Shown here: positions 12,302 through 26,200 of the stretch, one piece after another
How positions within the stretch are numbered: the stretch's first letter is position 1
How the letters are laid out: the number at the start of each line of letters is the position of its first letter
NCBI GenBank assembly: GCA_037074765.1
Contig: JBAMDO010000157.1
Span: forward strand, 1-64,000
Reading direction: 5' to 3'
DNA length: 64,000 nucleotides
DNA from: Mansonella perstans
Taxonomy: Eukaryota; Nematoda; Chromadorea; Rhabditida; Onchocercidae
Translations under genes and position numbers: made by a program
Notes under the pieces: model-generated
What the model saw: only the letters and a program-made list of their open reading frames with translations
The model's database searches: none
Told to the model about the DNA's origin: nothing

Positions 12302-13417
12302 ATGAAATTGAGTCATACAATTAGTTGTACCGCCTTAGGGGTTATTGTTGTCTATGTTACAGCAGTTCTGTTAGGAGCGCCACTTTTAAGGTTAGTTAAT
12401 TTTTTACTTCTTTTTTTTAAAAAAAAACTCTAAAATCTATGAATATACATTATTTTTAGTGCATCAACTTACTAATGCATTTCCTAATCGTTTGTATCAT
12501 GACGTTTATATCATGATCATGCAGTGCTTTCAGTCATTTTGGAGCAAATTTCGTCTTTTCGATTGTGCTTGCAGCCGTGAGCATATTTCCATTGTTGTTA
12601 GTGGCTGATAATTTCGACAGCTTGGATAATATTTTATTTGGCGAAAGGTTTTATTTTTATTAACTGTGGCAATAAATTTAAAATCAAGAATGCTTTGTTT
12701 GAAAGCATTAAAAAATCTTAAGAAAGAAATCTTAAGGGAAATGCGTGACGTTGCTGCTTTATCTAAAATATAATCTCTTCTACAAATAAGAAGATTCAAG
12801 AAGACGGACGGGAGAGATGCTGTTCAAAAGAAAGGAATATAGCTTCTTGATAGTTATTAATTTAATCTTCCGCTAATTCATCACTAAATTCCATGTGCAT
12901 TTTATGTTTGCTGTTAGAATTGATACTATGAAAATTCATTGGACTGACATGAGAACATGTGTGGAACCTTTTTATGAAGGTTATTATTTATTGTGACACT
13001 AGCGCAATGTGTTATGCTGAACAAGTTTAGGCAGTTATCGTACAAGTGTTTGATTGCTCGTCGTTTATCACTTGGTGGTATTTTTGGTGCGTGGTTTGGT
13101 GCATTCGTTATTCCTTTTGACTGGGATCGTTGGTGGCAGGTAATTTGTAAAATTTCTCGAAATATCGTTCGGTTAATTCAAAATAGTTAGCGGTTATTAT
13201 CCGGGTAAATGTAATTGTATTGCTGGTTTTCTTATTGGGTGTTAAATGGTATTTTGTTTGTTTTAAAGTGGTATTTTTCTTAAATTTCTTTCAGCGTTGG
13301 CCTATTCCGTGTGTTTTCGGTGCAGTGATTGGTGGTATTATTGGATGTTTGACCAGTAGTTATAAAATTTTTTTTTTCCGTTTGGAAGAGCAACGAAAAC
13401 TGGAAAAATTTGTGTAA
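12302..13417 (+). CDS. PIGF: PIG-F-like GPI-anchor biosynthesis membrane protein
   Basis: Four exons, 12302-12390, 12525-12647, 13031-13139 and 13295-13417 (stop), give 147 residues with all phases consistent. PIG-F partners the ethanolamine-phosphate transferases PIG-O and PIG-G in the ER when GPI anchors are completed. The call rests on the family's C-terminal block: GGIFGAWFGAFVIPFDWDRW followed by WPIPCVFGAVIGG, which parallels the human GAWLGALPIPLDWERPWQ-WP region. The earlier LLGAPLLSAF segment parallels the human LYGAPLIE segment.

About four hydrophobic segments are present, and the tail is short and basic (EEQRKLEKF). Human PIG-F has about 219 residues, so roughly the first two membrane segments are absent or lie in an unfound 5' exon. 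NPRL2 follows after about 200 bases on the same strand, which suggests an operon. Confidence 0.87.
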
Positions 13418-13626
13418 TTTCAATGGTTTGTGTCGATTGTTTTTGGTGCTGATGTTTTAGTCTTCAAGATCATTTGTCTTGATATTATTAAATACCAAAG
13501 CATTTCTGTTCATATTTCAACTAAAATAGAGGAACGAACATTAGCGAGAATTTTTAAGCTTTTAAAACTTCGAAATTTGTTATGAAATATATATGTGAGA
13601 AGTTTGGAACCCAACTTTTAGGTTGT

Positions 13627-16600
13627 ATGGAAATTTTGATTGTTGTAATGTATGCTGCGACAAGTACTTATCTTCCTCAACTTATCAATCTTCCAAAGCT
13701 GAAAGCTATCATTTTTGCCGAATTCGATGCAGAAAAAGGTCCAGTAATTAGAACACAAGTTAGTAAAAAGTTTAATTTCTTTTTCTTTTTCGCAAAATAT
13801 CTGCCTCGTCCCTTCACGGCGGATGATATGGTTTCAAGTACTGGGCTTCATTTTTTGTTACATTTATGAAAAGACTGCTAAAAAGTATTCTGGTTAAATA
13901 GTCAGTAGCTTTACAGGTACCCAATTTTCTTTTCGACGCAAAAATATTTGATACATTTTCAAATGCTATCATTCCTAAGCCGGAACTTTTTCATCGACTA
14001 ATCAAAGTGAACCACGTTGAAAATAATGATGGGAAAGTGTACAAGGTAATGGGGCATCCTGTTGGTATCGGTTAGTTTTTTTGCTATGTCGTTAAAATGT
14101 TGTGGAATCAAGAAAAGACATTAAACTTTGATAGGACTTATCGGACACATGCTAGCAATGAATTAAATTTTGGGCTAAATTCAAGAGGCTAAATTAATTT
14201 ATACATCCTTCAGAATGATTATTAATTTCACTGCAGATGGCTTGCTTAAGTGATCATCTATTCGATTGGAAATATTTTATGTAAGAGCTGTTGTTAAAAA
14301 TTCAAGAAACAAAGTAGTTTCCATGAGATATGCTTTGTAAATTTTGTGCAGCACTATTGATAAGCACATCATGAACCATTTTAAGAATTGTTAGAAGTAG
14401 TTTTAGATATAAGATTTACATGTCGCGATTTCTTACTAGATAATTGTAAAGGAAAAAGTGCTTTAGAGGAAAAGCTATAAAAAATGTATTTTGATTGATG
14501 AATCCAAATTGTCTTAAACTTGCTAGCTAGCTGACTTTTTCTGTCTTATTGATCTTGGTCCTTTTCCTTGTGCATTGGTTAAGGTTTTAAAATTTGGATG
14601 TAATTAATGTGATATTGTGTTCTAAAAATGTTTTTATATTTTATCAGAATATTTGTGCCGATGGAATTATATCCTCTGCAATATCCTTAAAGAGAGGTTT
14701 CAGAATCTGATTCATATGTTCGCAGTCGCTATATATTCAATGTCTGTTTTGTCGTAGATAAAAGTAATCAAATTGATTGCATGTACGAACCGATGGTACA
14801 GAAATGCGCTGCTTACCTAACACAAATGGAGAAGGTGAAAGACTTCTAAAATATTAAAATCTTTGAGTTTGATATTTTTGGTTGATAAGCCAAAATATAA
14901 CTGATGATATTTAGGATACGCGTTTTTTGTCTCGGTCGCAGGACAAACTGTCTGGTTTATTGCTGAACATATTTGAAGACTTGAACGAGCATGGTATGGA
15001 GATTTCGAAACATGCTTTTTGAGTAGAAATTAACTATATTTAAGCTCATTTATAGTTATGGATTTTGATTTTAGTGTATATGTTTGAAATCATTGGTTTG
15101 TTATTTGCATTACTGTCGCAGACGTAGGGCCTGAATCGTTTTATATGCGTCATGTTTTCTTACCAGATACCAGTGATTTCATTCAGAAGTCTCGAAAGTA
15201 TTTTGATGTTTCAGTTCATTTTATTTGGGAAATTCTTTGATGTTTAATAGATTGAAATCTTTAATACAGATAATCTTTATGAGATTTAACTGATCATAGC
15301 GGAATTTAGTGCCTTTAAGAAAGAACAATTTCAAAAAAAATGTTCTTATTGTGTTGCGTTTTTACTAAAATGAGATTTGAATTATCGCTAGTATCAGTTT
15401 TTCTCTCCCAGTGATAGGCTTCATGTTAGGGCCAGTGCAAATATACTTATAGTTGATAACATTCCCGACGACAAATATATTAGATGGTGGTCATGAAACT
15501 TATCCTTATTATCATCAAAAACATTTTTTTTTTACACGAACACCTCCAATTTGATATAAAGACTTTTTAAATACAACCATTTTAGACACAAATATATGAT
15601 TGTTTGGCTTATAAGAAAGATTTTTGTTAAATTTTCAATTACAAGTAACTTTTATTTGTCAAAGCAGTCTCACTTCACCACAATAGTTAAATAGCAGTAG
15701 TCAAATTTGGTTTGGTTGCTTATTAAAGCATTCTATTTTCTCAAACAGTAGTCATTGTAAGTTTCGCGTATGTAATTAGTTGAAGACATCGAAGTTTACA
15801 GATGTTTTTACACAACAAAAATTTGCCGCACTATTATTTGAGATATATCACCACAACAGGGTTGATTTGCGAACTATTTTGAAATAATTGCACTTTTCTC
15901 TAATTGAATGATTTTTTTCCAGGTGAATGCAAAATTCCCGTTACTGATCAGACAACTATATACTTGAAGTTGTGTCCTTCGTTTCATGGTATTGAGCCAC
16001 CTAAGGTGAGTTGTTTGAGTCATCGCCAAATGCAAAATTTCAATGTTCTGGAACGCTTCTTCATGTCATGGCATTCAGTAAACTGTATGAAACTGTACAA
16101 TAGTGATTATTCTCAGGTGGAGCCATATATGGTGCCGATGTTCACACAGATACCATCACCCAATACGCCAAACCATATCCCAAAAATGGATGTTCTCTCA
16201 CAAAAAGTATGCTATCATTTTTTATGCTGATTGACTGCATGTCATTGGACTGATTTTTTCGAAAATCTCTTCTGTTATTCGTTGAGCTTCCAATGCAATT
16301 ATATTTTTATAACATATAACATAGCGTCTGTTTAATGGTAACTTTGTTAGAGCAATATTTATTTATAATTATTATAGCTAATATATCAGTGAAATTGCTC
16401 ACTGTAGGGATAGTAAATGCGCTTGAAAATAACAAGTGAAATCAACAAAAGAGCATATTTCAGTATTTATTGGAGAAATAATGAATCGAATTTGAAGAAA
16501 ATTCATCAGTGATTTCAGATTTGTCCTAAAGTGGATGGCGTACGTTGTATTCAGGAAATTGCTACGATGGTGCAAATAGATACTGATCTGGTGATGCAAT

Positions 16601-17865
16601 GCGTTCGTAATCTGCATTTCTACGGTTGCCTGACATTAATACCTCTCTTCATGTATGCTAATATTTACGTTGCTACTGAACAGCTACATGACTTTTATAT
16701 GAACGCTAGTCTCGTCGAAGTTAGTGATTTAATATTTTTTAAAATATTTTGCTTTTCCTGTGGTATAGAATCGACTAGAATTCACTGTGCATAATTTTAT
16801 CGATTACATCAGGCATATGTGAAACCGATTTTTTATTCATATACGGAAATTCGATCGCAGCAACCACATTTTCCGTTTTTTGGATCATTCATTTTTTTTT
16901 TTTTTGAATAGTTGCGCAAAGGAAGTAAATTTTTAGCATTTTCTTGCTACTGCCAGGTCAAAGCTTTATTTTTAAATTTCTTCGCACCGGTTTCATTTGT
17001 TTATTGATCATTTCATGAGTGTCTGGATTTTATACGACCACTGAACAATGAAGGAGAACGCTCAGGTCCAAAACCTTTATTTCCCGATGTATTTCGATTG
17101 TATGTCAGTTTGAAGGTATATTCTTTATAGTTAATTCGATAATAGTATTTTTAATTAGGACTGCGAATCAAGGGTTAGCTTTCCGTAATATTATGCAAGA
17201 ATTTTCTGAGATATTCCTGATTACTTTACATTCAGTTTATTTTTAGACAGGTATGACAATGAAAGATTGGTGTGAAAGGATGTCTCCTAGATTGTACAAT
17301 GTTGATGAGAGACGTGCAATACAGTTTGGTATATGCCACGGGTTTGTTCGAAAACTATGCATTTATCCTGTTTCTTTGAAGAAAGGCGATCCGCAAAGGT
17401 GAATCCATCTACTTGTTATGCTTACTGACGAATATAATAAGGCTGAAAATTATTCCAGACAGAATGATCTGTATACAGTTTCCAACTCTTTTTAAACAGA
17501 TACATAGATTTTAAACGTTAAGGAATGATCTAGATTACGGAGCAAAATCTCCACATTCATCTTTTTTGTAATGTTTAATTTATTATTCATGTGTAATTTT
17601 AATTTGTTAATTTTAATTAATTTCAATTTTAATTTTAATTTGCATTTTTGATACAGGGTTTTATACGCTACAAAATAATAGGATAATTTTTTGTAATAAA
17701 TTACATCAGCTGAAATTAACTTCATTTCAAATTTATTGCAGGATAACCAAATTGTGTGACGGTACTCGCTCACTGGAAGACTTAGCAATCATTTTTGCTG
17801 TTTCACCAGTAAAATTGTTGGAGACAGTTCGCGTCGGCGGAAATTTTGTTTTCATTTCAAAGTAA
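13627..17865 (+). CDS. nprl-2: NPRL2, GATOR1 complex subunit
   Basis: Ten exons fit: 13627-13758, 13917-14070, 14704-14834, 14915-14993, 15923-16005, 16117-16206, 16519-16719, 17020-17115, 17247-17398 and 17742-17865. They total 1242 bases, or 413 residues with stop removed; human NPRL2 has 380. NPRL2 with NPRL3 and DEPDC5 forms GATOR1, the GTPase-activating complex that turns off Rag GTPases and so TORC1 at the lysosome when amino acids are scarce.

The assignment rests on collinear blocks: KAIIFAEFDAEKGPVI (longin start), IPKPELFHRLIKV, SRYIFNVCFVVD, GVRCIQEIATMVQID (winged-helix part), DVFRLYVSLK, and VDERRAIQFGICHGFVRKL. The start is uncertain. An ATG at 13582 is also in frame, but 13627 follows a TTTTAG acceptor by a few bases and suits trans-splicing. 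Either gives an N-terminal extension over the human protein. Confidence 0.93.
17564..17643. repeat. Imperfect TTTTAA/TTAATT microsatellite
   Basis: This is a run of degenerate TTTTAATT-type units (taattttaatttgttaattt and similar) inside the last NPRL2 intron. It creates an artefactual Lys-Leu-rich frame on the opposite strand. Confidence 0.75.
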
Positions 17866-20158
17866 TACGTGAGGTATTACTTATGTTTTGAAGATTTAGA
17901 GTAGAAACTTTTCAACAGCTTTTAGTCAACTTGCAGTCTGCTTAGAATGAAAAGTACGCTAATGGATCGAAATATTGAATTAAATTTTCGAAATGTTTAC
18001 GTAAATAGATCACTGAATGTAATAACTGAAAATTTCTGGGTAAAATCTCGTATTTGGTGGTGAAAATTGAAGAGCCCTTTTTTGTTCGAGTTAATATATG
18101 AGATGTTAGAATATTGGCTGAGAAATATGAGTTCGCTTTGTTGAATCTGTGCTGACGGCTCCTTTGGATCATGAGGGAGTCTTTATAGTTTATAATGTTT
18201 TTGTATAATATGTTCTTGGATTTAGTTTCTGACTAAGCAGTCAGCTGGAATTGTTTCGAAAAAAAGATCGACAAGTCTTTACCATTTCCGATAGTATGAA
18301 ATATATTATAAATCCTAAATATGTTGCACCTCCTCACACTTCAGCAGTTTGAATGCTTCCAATCATCTGAGTGAAAAGATTTAATGATGTGTTTGCCACA
18401 TGTTTAAAAAAATTGATGAAGCAACAAAGAATAAAAGGCATAAAAAATAAATATGAATATAAAATATGTAGCATATATGTGATGCATATGCAACATAACA
18501 AAATATAAATTTAATAAATCGTTTAGGCGAGCCAATTAACGAACTAATCTATCCTGTACAACTTATGTGAGATTCTTTCACTTCTTCAAAGTCAAATATG
18601 CCCAGAACGAAATTAAAGACTTAGAAATAAGCTAATAGGTTTGTTAACATTAGAACTTCCGCTTAATCCTTAGTTAACAGTGTTCAGAGCGTGCTTGTTC
18701 TCCAAGCATCCTGGAAGTTCAACAATTATGATTTATGATGGATGTCGTTGTGTAAAGAGACCAGGATTGAGAAATCTTTGTCTGCTTTTCTAGCATAGCT
18801 TTAATGCAAAAGAATGATTCCGTTAGTTTGAGCTTTTGTGATAGGAATTGGGAACCATATCACCATAAGTCTCATGATCGGAACAGAAATCCTTTTTACT
18901 GTAAGATACGTATTAGCACCATCTGCTTATTGTTCCATACGGTTTATGACAAAGACAAAGGTATGTTTGTAAAATTCTTCCGTGTATCTCTTATCGTTAA
19001 ATGAATTCCATTAATAATATAAGGAGAATTAAGCTAACTTTTGATAACAAAAAATTCTCGCAGAGCTAGTGATGACTGAATAGGCCAAGATTCATTGGGC
19101 ATTATAATTTAGGACAAAAAAAGTGATTGATCTTAGAAATTTGCGTAAATGGCTCTTTTGCATACAATAACAACAACCTAATTGAATCGATGTCACAATC
19201 ATAAGTCTTATTCGCCTTATATTATTTATCAGTGCTTTTTACAGTACTAATACGAAAGTGTTCAATCTTCTACAGCTACGCGAAGGCTCAAAGAAACTTT
19301 CATACTTCATTCGACAACAAATAACTCTTATCTAGCGTGTCCCATTCCTAATCATGTCATCTATTGTCAACACTTAATCAATCTTATTACTCCGCAAAAT
19401 TTTTAAAATCCATACTAGAATGACCTGCTTAGCGTTTGTGATCCATATGTTGCGAAAACTGTCTTTGAATGAGGCAAAGAAATAAAATGCTTTCTCTGAC
19501 GATTACCCTTTTTTAAGGTTTCATTTTACCTATTCTCATTTTCGCCACATGCTTGTAGCAAAAATATCTTACAGAAAATGTATTAATCGTAGAGCAACTG
19601 GAAGTGTAATTCAGGGGATCGATCTATTTGCAAAACTTATCACTCGTGAAATCCATCAACTTAAAGATAATATAAAGTCCAGATACTGAGGATATTTTTC
19701 CTTCTTTTACTAAATAAATTGTTATGAAAATCTTTAATGACACGTTTTTGGTGAACAGCATAGCTTCATGATGCGGGATTTGAAAGCAATTTCAAAACGA
19801 AGCTTAGTTTTTCATTTTCATTTGAATTCTATAGACCGGCGGCAGTTTTGCATGGACAATCTTCAAGAATAATAGGATAGTATATAATAATGGATTCGGT
19901 GGAGGAGGTTGATAAAAACTACACTTGTACTGTTTTCACTTTCGATTTAAAAAGATACTTTGACACACTTTTGACATGCAAGGAAGTCCACTTAATAACA
20001 TTTTTACTGTAAGATTGTACGGTGTTTCCGTAAACTTTTTACATCTTTATAGTACGGTTCCATTAAATTTTTTTCTGTTAAATTCATATAACAGTTTCGC
20101 AACATTCACCTATGAATATTTACGAAAATCAAAAAACTAAATGCTTTTAATGAAGTAA
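17866..20158. other. Convergent intergenic region between NPRL2 and the innexin
   Basis: Both neighbouring genes end into this stretch. A frame at 18804-18960 on + reads WEPYHHKSHDRNRNPFY with a possible donor after it, but no partner exon was found. No RNA gene or repeat of note. Confidence 0.5.
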
Positions 20159-23100
20159 TTATCGTTCCAGTAAATTTTCATTGCCGTTCAAATGTGTACT
20201 ATCAGTCACAGCTATCGTTTCGGACTGCTCTTCCATGCGAGCTTTATAGCGGCTAAACATTACATTAACAATTTCACTGACTAATAAATCGCCGCCATTT
20301 GTCTGCAACGGAAGATATCAGAAAATTTTACAGATTCCGTCTATCTTGCTCAGTAGGCCTCACTAGCCCAAACATCTACACTTCTTCCTGACCAGCACAA
20401 TTTAATTAGTAACAACAATGAATCGGCCACGCCAACGCTAATGATAACGCGGTCAAAAGCAAACTGATAAATAAAGTGGTACCAAACCTCTATAAGTCGT
20501 AAAATGAAGACACCATCGGGTCGCAGAAATCTTTTGATAAAGTCATGGAGATATTTTTCTGTTTTCAGATCTGCAAAATCCGAAAGAGCACCCGCACACC
20601 GTAGATAACGTGTCACAAATTGCCGTTGATTCGATTCAAGCATCAGTGCGAAAAAGTAATACAGCAACGATAACACTGACAAAGTTCCAACCAGTACAAG
20701 CCACCACCTGTTGTAATATTAGCAGGAACAACAATAAATGACGCTGTATGGAGGATATTGATTTCACACTTTTTAGACTAATAAAAAGAACGGACATAAT
20801 TTATTTACCACAAGAAAATGTATATTTTTTCGTTGAACATATTAATCATCAAGACACACTGCACTGTCCAACGATGAATATTGCCTAGTACACGAATCTG
20901 AATTTGTAACTTTCATTTAAATGACTTCTATAAAAATACACCAAACATTCGATCTTTCCTCCGTCTTTCATAACTAGTCATTACTTATAAGTTTAAAAAC
21001 TGCTTCAAAAAAAGGAATTTTTTTTAGCATACTCATACAGAGTGAAGTAGATTGATACGAAATAATTAACTGACATGAAAGTCACACATTGTGACTCGAG
21101 GGAAATGACCAGATTCACTCCATTCCTTGCCGCGCCATATATCAGAAAGAATGCCTGCACCCCACAGACTATACTGCGGTCCAAGGAATGCATTCAGAAT
21201 AACGAATTGTAGAATCACATTGACCACATAGAGTACCTGTCATTATCGAAATTACAAAAGAAGAGTGGAACCTAAAGTTCTATTGAAATACCGGAAATTT
21301 CCAGTGCTAATATGAAATCCATTACTAAAAGAGACTGGAAACTGGAACCCATGAGTAACAAACATATATTTTTATTCATTTTGAAAAGTCCACTTTCACG
21401 AAAATAATATATCTGTAAAATAGATGTAAAAGAACGCACTTTTGTGAAGAGATATAAAACAATTAAATAAACTCCATTTCGTCTACCAAAATGAAAGCAA
21501 TCAAACGATCCTTAAAAATTAAAAAACTTCCGTGAAATGATCAATGAAATTTCAAATACAATGAGTTTAATAAAAGTTTAATGGCAAAATAACTTATTTG
21601 TTGATATGCTTTATACAAATTAAATAGCTGAAGTGCGGTTTTCAATCATAATTTTGAATTTGAACCAACACATAAAAGCTGATTTAAAAATTAAAGTAAT
21701 CTACGGTATATCAAATGTCTATCTCAATAATAAATAGAAAAAGAGACCAGTTCGGAGCTCTCTTTGCATATCCAGTGCATCACGCAAATGTTCTGCTGCG
21801 ATCTGCACTTGTGTAAGTCGAGAGCTTTTGTCGAATTTTTTTTTCACCATTGCAGCTGAATTCAGAATTCCTTTCACGTTGATACCTGCAATGGACGATT
21901 TGGTCTGCGAACATAAAACTAGAAAATCCATTAATTTCAGCAGCATCAATTCAAGCAACTAAAAGAACTTGAGAATTTCTTGAAAATAATTGCGATTTTT
22001 CCAAATTCAAAAAGAAAAGGAAATAGAAAACAAATATTTATCGACCTGTATGCGAATTCATCGTTCGCCAGACAATGGAGGGAAAATAAAACAGAAATGC
22101 CTGCAGCGCCAAAACAATTGGTACCCATTGGTAGTATCCAATAACCTGATACACCGGAGTTATTTTTGATAAAGATATCTTATGGAACAGAAGCTACTTT
22201 TTACTGTAAATGTTGTAGGGAAGTTGAAAGAAAATAATTAATTTATTGGAAATAAAGGAGAAGTTCTATTTTCAAAGCGATGTCTTCGGGCTAGAAATAA
22301 GCGGAATATCAGCTGACAAAATGCGGTATCACTGAAGTAGTGAGATGATATATGACGGTAAATCTAACCATTCATTTTAATAACAAACAATTCCCAAAAG
22401 ATGAAAGAATATTAATTAAAAATTTTGCCGTTGCTCTTTAGCGAATATACAAGCGTAGAAAAAATGTGGAAACGGACCGACTCATCTCTTTGCAAATATT
22501 CGTGTGGTATTTCACTATCCAAAGGCATGTAGTAACTTCCTTTGATAAAACAATAAGTTTCCGCGTATCTAAAAGAAAATAGTGTTAGAATGTACTGACA
22601 AAAAAGTGTTACTGTCTGACTATTCTTTAACTGAAAACTGTATTTAATAAAACTGAGGTTGAACAACACCTAGCCTTTTTAATCGCAACAAACTGTCGGA
22701 TTTGTTGCAACAAACCGATATCGCGACCTCGAAGTATGCACAAAGAAAATTTTCCTTACTTCTTTTATATAATAATATGTAACAAATGACAATAACAGAT
22801 TTTTGACCATGAAAAAATTGGATTTTTAGCAAAATAGTCACTGATAAAAAAAATAAAAACAAGGAAAGACAGGGCTGTTAGCAGTTCACTTACTTTTCCC
22901 ATGCACCAGTGAACTGCGCAGGTACCCAACACTGAAATATAATTTTTTTTCAACTTGAATTTTAACTATTTTATTGTGCTCAAACATGTTTCGAACGCCT
23001 CTGTCTCTCATGGTTGAAGATCTTTTGAACGTCTTAAAATTGTGTTTGACCCGGAAGTTTATGTCAGCTTACGGACATATTTTTGTCAATATTTAAGAAT

Positions 23101-23292
23101 GCAGTGCAAAAAAATAGTAAATTTTAAAAGACTCACCTGAATCGGCTTGCCAACATATTGTGTTGCAGCAAGCGTAAATGCAGTAAGCACAATGATTAGT
23201 GCAGTGTACTGATAATTGAGTCGATCAATGATATCATTTGATTGATAACTGCGGTGGAATTTCGACAGATAAGGTGCTATTACGCCTATCAT
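20159..23292 (-). CDS. Innexin gap-junction channel subunit
   Basis: Ten exons, read from the right: 23137-23292, 22894-22931, 22478-22568, 22046-22145, 21748-21885, 21440-21510, 21075-21236, 20809-20897, 20488-20707 and 20159-20302. They total 1209 bases, or 402 residues, and every phase matches. Innexins form invertebrate gap junctions and hemichannels at the plasma membrane. The hallmark YYQWVP lies at residues 99-104 at the start of membrane segment 2.

Extracellular loop 1 has its two cysteines at C53 and C71 ([19 protein letters not shown]). Loop 2 has C249 and C266 (MCDFHIRVLGN to TVQC). Membrane segments lie at about 28-48, 100-120, 190-217 and 280-300. The tail ([11 protein letters not shown]) is short and hydrophilic. 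The ATG follows a TTTCAG acceptor by 21 bases, suggesting trans-splicing. The orthologue among nematode inx genes cannot be assigned here. Confidence 0.95.
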
Positions 23293-26200
23293 CGTGCTTG
23301 TAAGTCTAACAACCTGAAATTTCTTTGTTTTGTCTATCGAAGAATTAAACATATGCCAGCGTAACAATTAAATAATTTATTTTTAAAATTCTAGATGTAT
23401 TTAGGATATAGCGAACAAGGAATACTGAATATTTCATTTTATTAACAATAACCTCACAAATAGGCACAATAATGAGACAATTTACACTGCCTTAAAAGGA
23501 CATTTGTGAGGACTGTCAGAAAGGATTCACTGAGATACTCTTTTTATTATTCAGATCCAAAGCATTTCTAGCTTATTTCGAAGATGTACAAAGCTCGGTT
23601 ACTTAAAAGGGTGTTGTTATCTGTTTGTCAGATTGGCACTTTTTTTGAAACTTGAACGTCAGTATTTCAGCTTTGATATGGTTTCATTCAGCTGTTGCCA
23701 TTATTCCCTCAACGATGCAGCGACAAAAAAAAAAAAAAAAAAAATTACATGTCAAATGCAAAATAAATGGCGATGTCTAAGTTGGGATACTGTTGTATAA
23801 CAACTGTTGTTAACCTTTACATGTGAAAATGATGATGATACATGCCTCAAAATTATTTATTCTTATTAGTTTCGATCTAGTGAGCTAATTTATTACACAA
23901 AAAGATTCGATTCTTGAGACATGATTTTTTTTGAAATTGAAATTAGCAAATTACTGCTGAACAAAAACAACAAAAATAATAAATCAATTAGATTCTTTTT
24001 TTTTCATCTAATATGACTTTCGAAATTTCCACATTGGATGATGAGCAATGAGAATCGGTTTTCGGAATCCCAATGAGCATGCATGGATATGAGAGAAGAA
24101 TCGAAATGAAGAAGATCACTTTTCAATTCTTGCAACGCTAATATCAAAAGAATGCGAAACGTTTCAATGATTTCTGCGCCTATTTAATATTCATATAAAA
24201 AGCTTAAATAAATACGGCACTCTAATATATATATATATAGCATAAAATAACAGAATATCAAATAATTGCAGGGGTTGTCAACATCACCTATCTATGATCT
24301 GTTTGTCAACACTATAACGATGTGACGAGAAACGTGTATCAGTAGTCTTCCACTCTGTTTATCCTATTGAGCTTTGTTCAAGGACCAAAATAAATTTAAA
24401 TAGTTACAATTACGCTCAACACATGTAAAATCAATCGATCAAATCGAAAAGAGGAGTGCGATGCAGACAAGTTCTACCATGTTGAGCCAGTGTAGGCACT
24501 TTCAACCGTTCACTATCTTCTACTATCATCATTTTCCATGTGAAATATTGCCGTTATCTTGCTTGCCTTACAGAACTGTAAATTTTATTCATACATCGCT
24601 ATGTTTTCATTATTGTTTGTTTAATTTATTCATATTCTATATGCGTTGCACATAAAATAAGTAGACGGAATAATCCGTGAATGAAAACGTTTAAATACAA
24701 TCTGCTAGTATCGGCTAGTACCATGAAATGTATTTAACAAAGTGAGAACAGATATATAAATTGAATTTTGATCCAGTCTTAAGCAGAAGTATGATATCGA
24801 AAGGTGGAAGAGAAGCACTGATCGCTCATTCTTTCCTCAAGCACTGTCGATTTGAAGACATTTTTTGGCAGTTAGATCGAAATAAAATTCAGATTACATT
24901 TTTAAACAATGGTTTGGTAAAGTTTATTTTAAAAAGTAGCCACAAATTTATAAGCAGCAAAAGTTCCATTATTTGAAAGTTCTTCCTCTTATAGACCAAC
25001 TACTACTTGAACTTTTTGTTGCAGCTGAACTATCTCAACTATAAAGCTTCACATCTTAGGCTATCAAACATAAGTTTAATAGTCCATTAATAAGCCATCA
25101 AAAATCCACTGTTTTTTGGAAGCATATTACTTGTAGCTTGTAAGTTCTATGATCTTTGACCTTTTCTGTAACAATTTTATGCATTATTCATTGCTTTTAA
25201 GATTTTTTTTTTAATAGCTCCTTACATTGAAAAACATGTAATTTAATCATATGTTAATGGTTTTGTTCATAACAATTCTGATTCTTTTGAGGAAGAATAG
25301 GCTACTTGCCTAATTAGAACCATAAAGTTGCACCTGTCCGAAAGCAGTAAACAATTGAAAGTTAACAAATTTAATCGACCAGAAAACAAATATCATGAAT
25401 GCACAGGACTGGGAGAGATCTAACATTAAATGATCAATTTTAAAAATAAACTTGCTAACTGAAAATTACTGAGACTAAGGAATGCCTAAGGAAAGATTTT
25501 TTCATGAAGCCGCTTTGGTCAGTTGAATACTTTGGTAGATTTGTTTAAGCGATTGTCCACTGCCAGTTTAGCCAATTCGGAAAGTGCTTCTCTCAGAATT
25601 AAATATTTCTAATCGAGCATCTCTGTGTACATGATTGATATCAACAATTATTTATACATAAACTGTTCAGAAATATTTATACTTTTACTACAAGAATTTT
25701 TCATAAAATAAAATTAGTTGCACTTCTTTTTGGAATTAAATAAACAATTGATTTTACAATGCTTCAAATCCACTTACATCACATAAATGAATCAACAATT
25801 CTAGTTTTCATCTGAATTAATGAGGAATGGAATTATTATGATTCTTATCATTACCATGATTCTTATCAGTTACAAGATCATCAAGAATAACGTACAATAA
25901 AATGTTTATATATTCGATTATCACATGCACTGAAGCTAAGTTCAATTTCGAATTAGCTTTTTGAGACGATGCAAGAGATGATAAAATGACTGAAACTCAT
26001 AGAGCTTTGGAAACTGTCCACTATCAGCAACTGTTATAGCACATTATGTGTAGAAATAAAATATATAAGAAATTTTTATTTTTTTTTAAAAGATTATTGA
26101 TGAACATAAAGAAAGCGAAAACAGTAAGAAAGAGAAGTATTTCGTGATTAAATGTTGAAATTATTTTTTATTCTTGAAAACTGACACCAAATTATCCAAC

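Noticed and set aside
17492..17788. 98-codon minus frame rich in Lys and Leu
   Set aside because: It is antisense to the last NPRL2 exon and produced by a TTTTAA-type microsatellite.
18804..19004. Exon-like + frame in the NPRL2-innexin gap
   Set aside because: No family match or partner exon; it lies between two convergent genes that are already complete.
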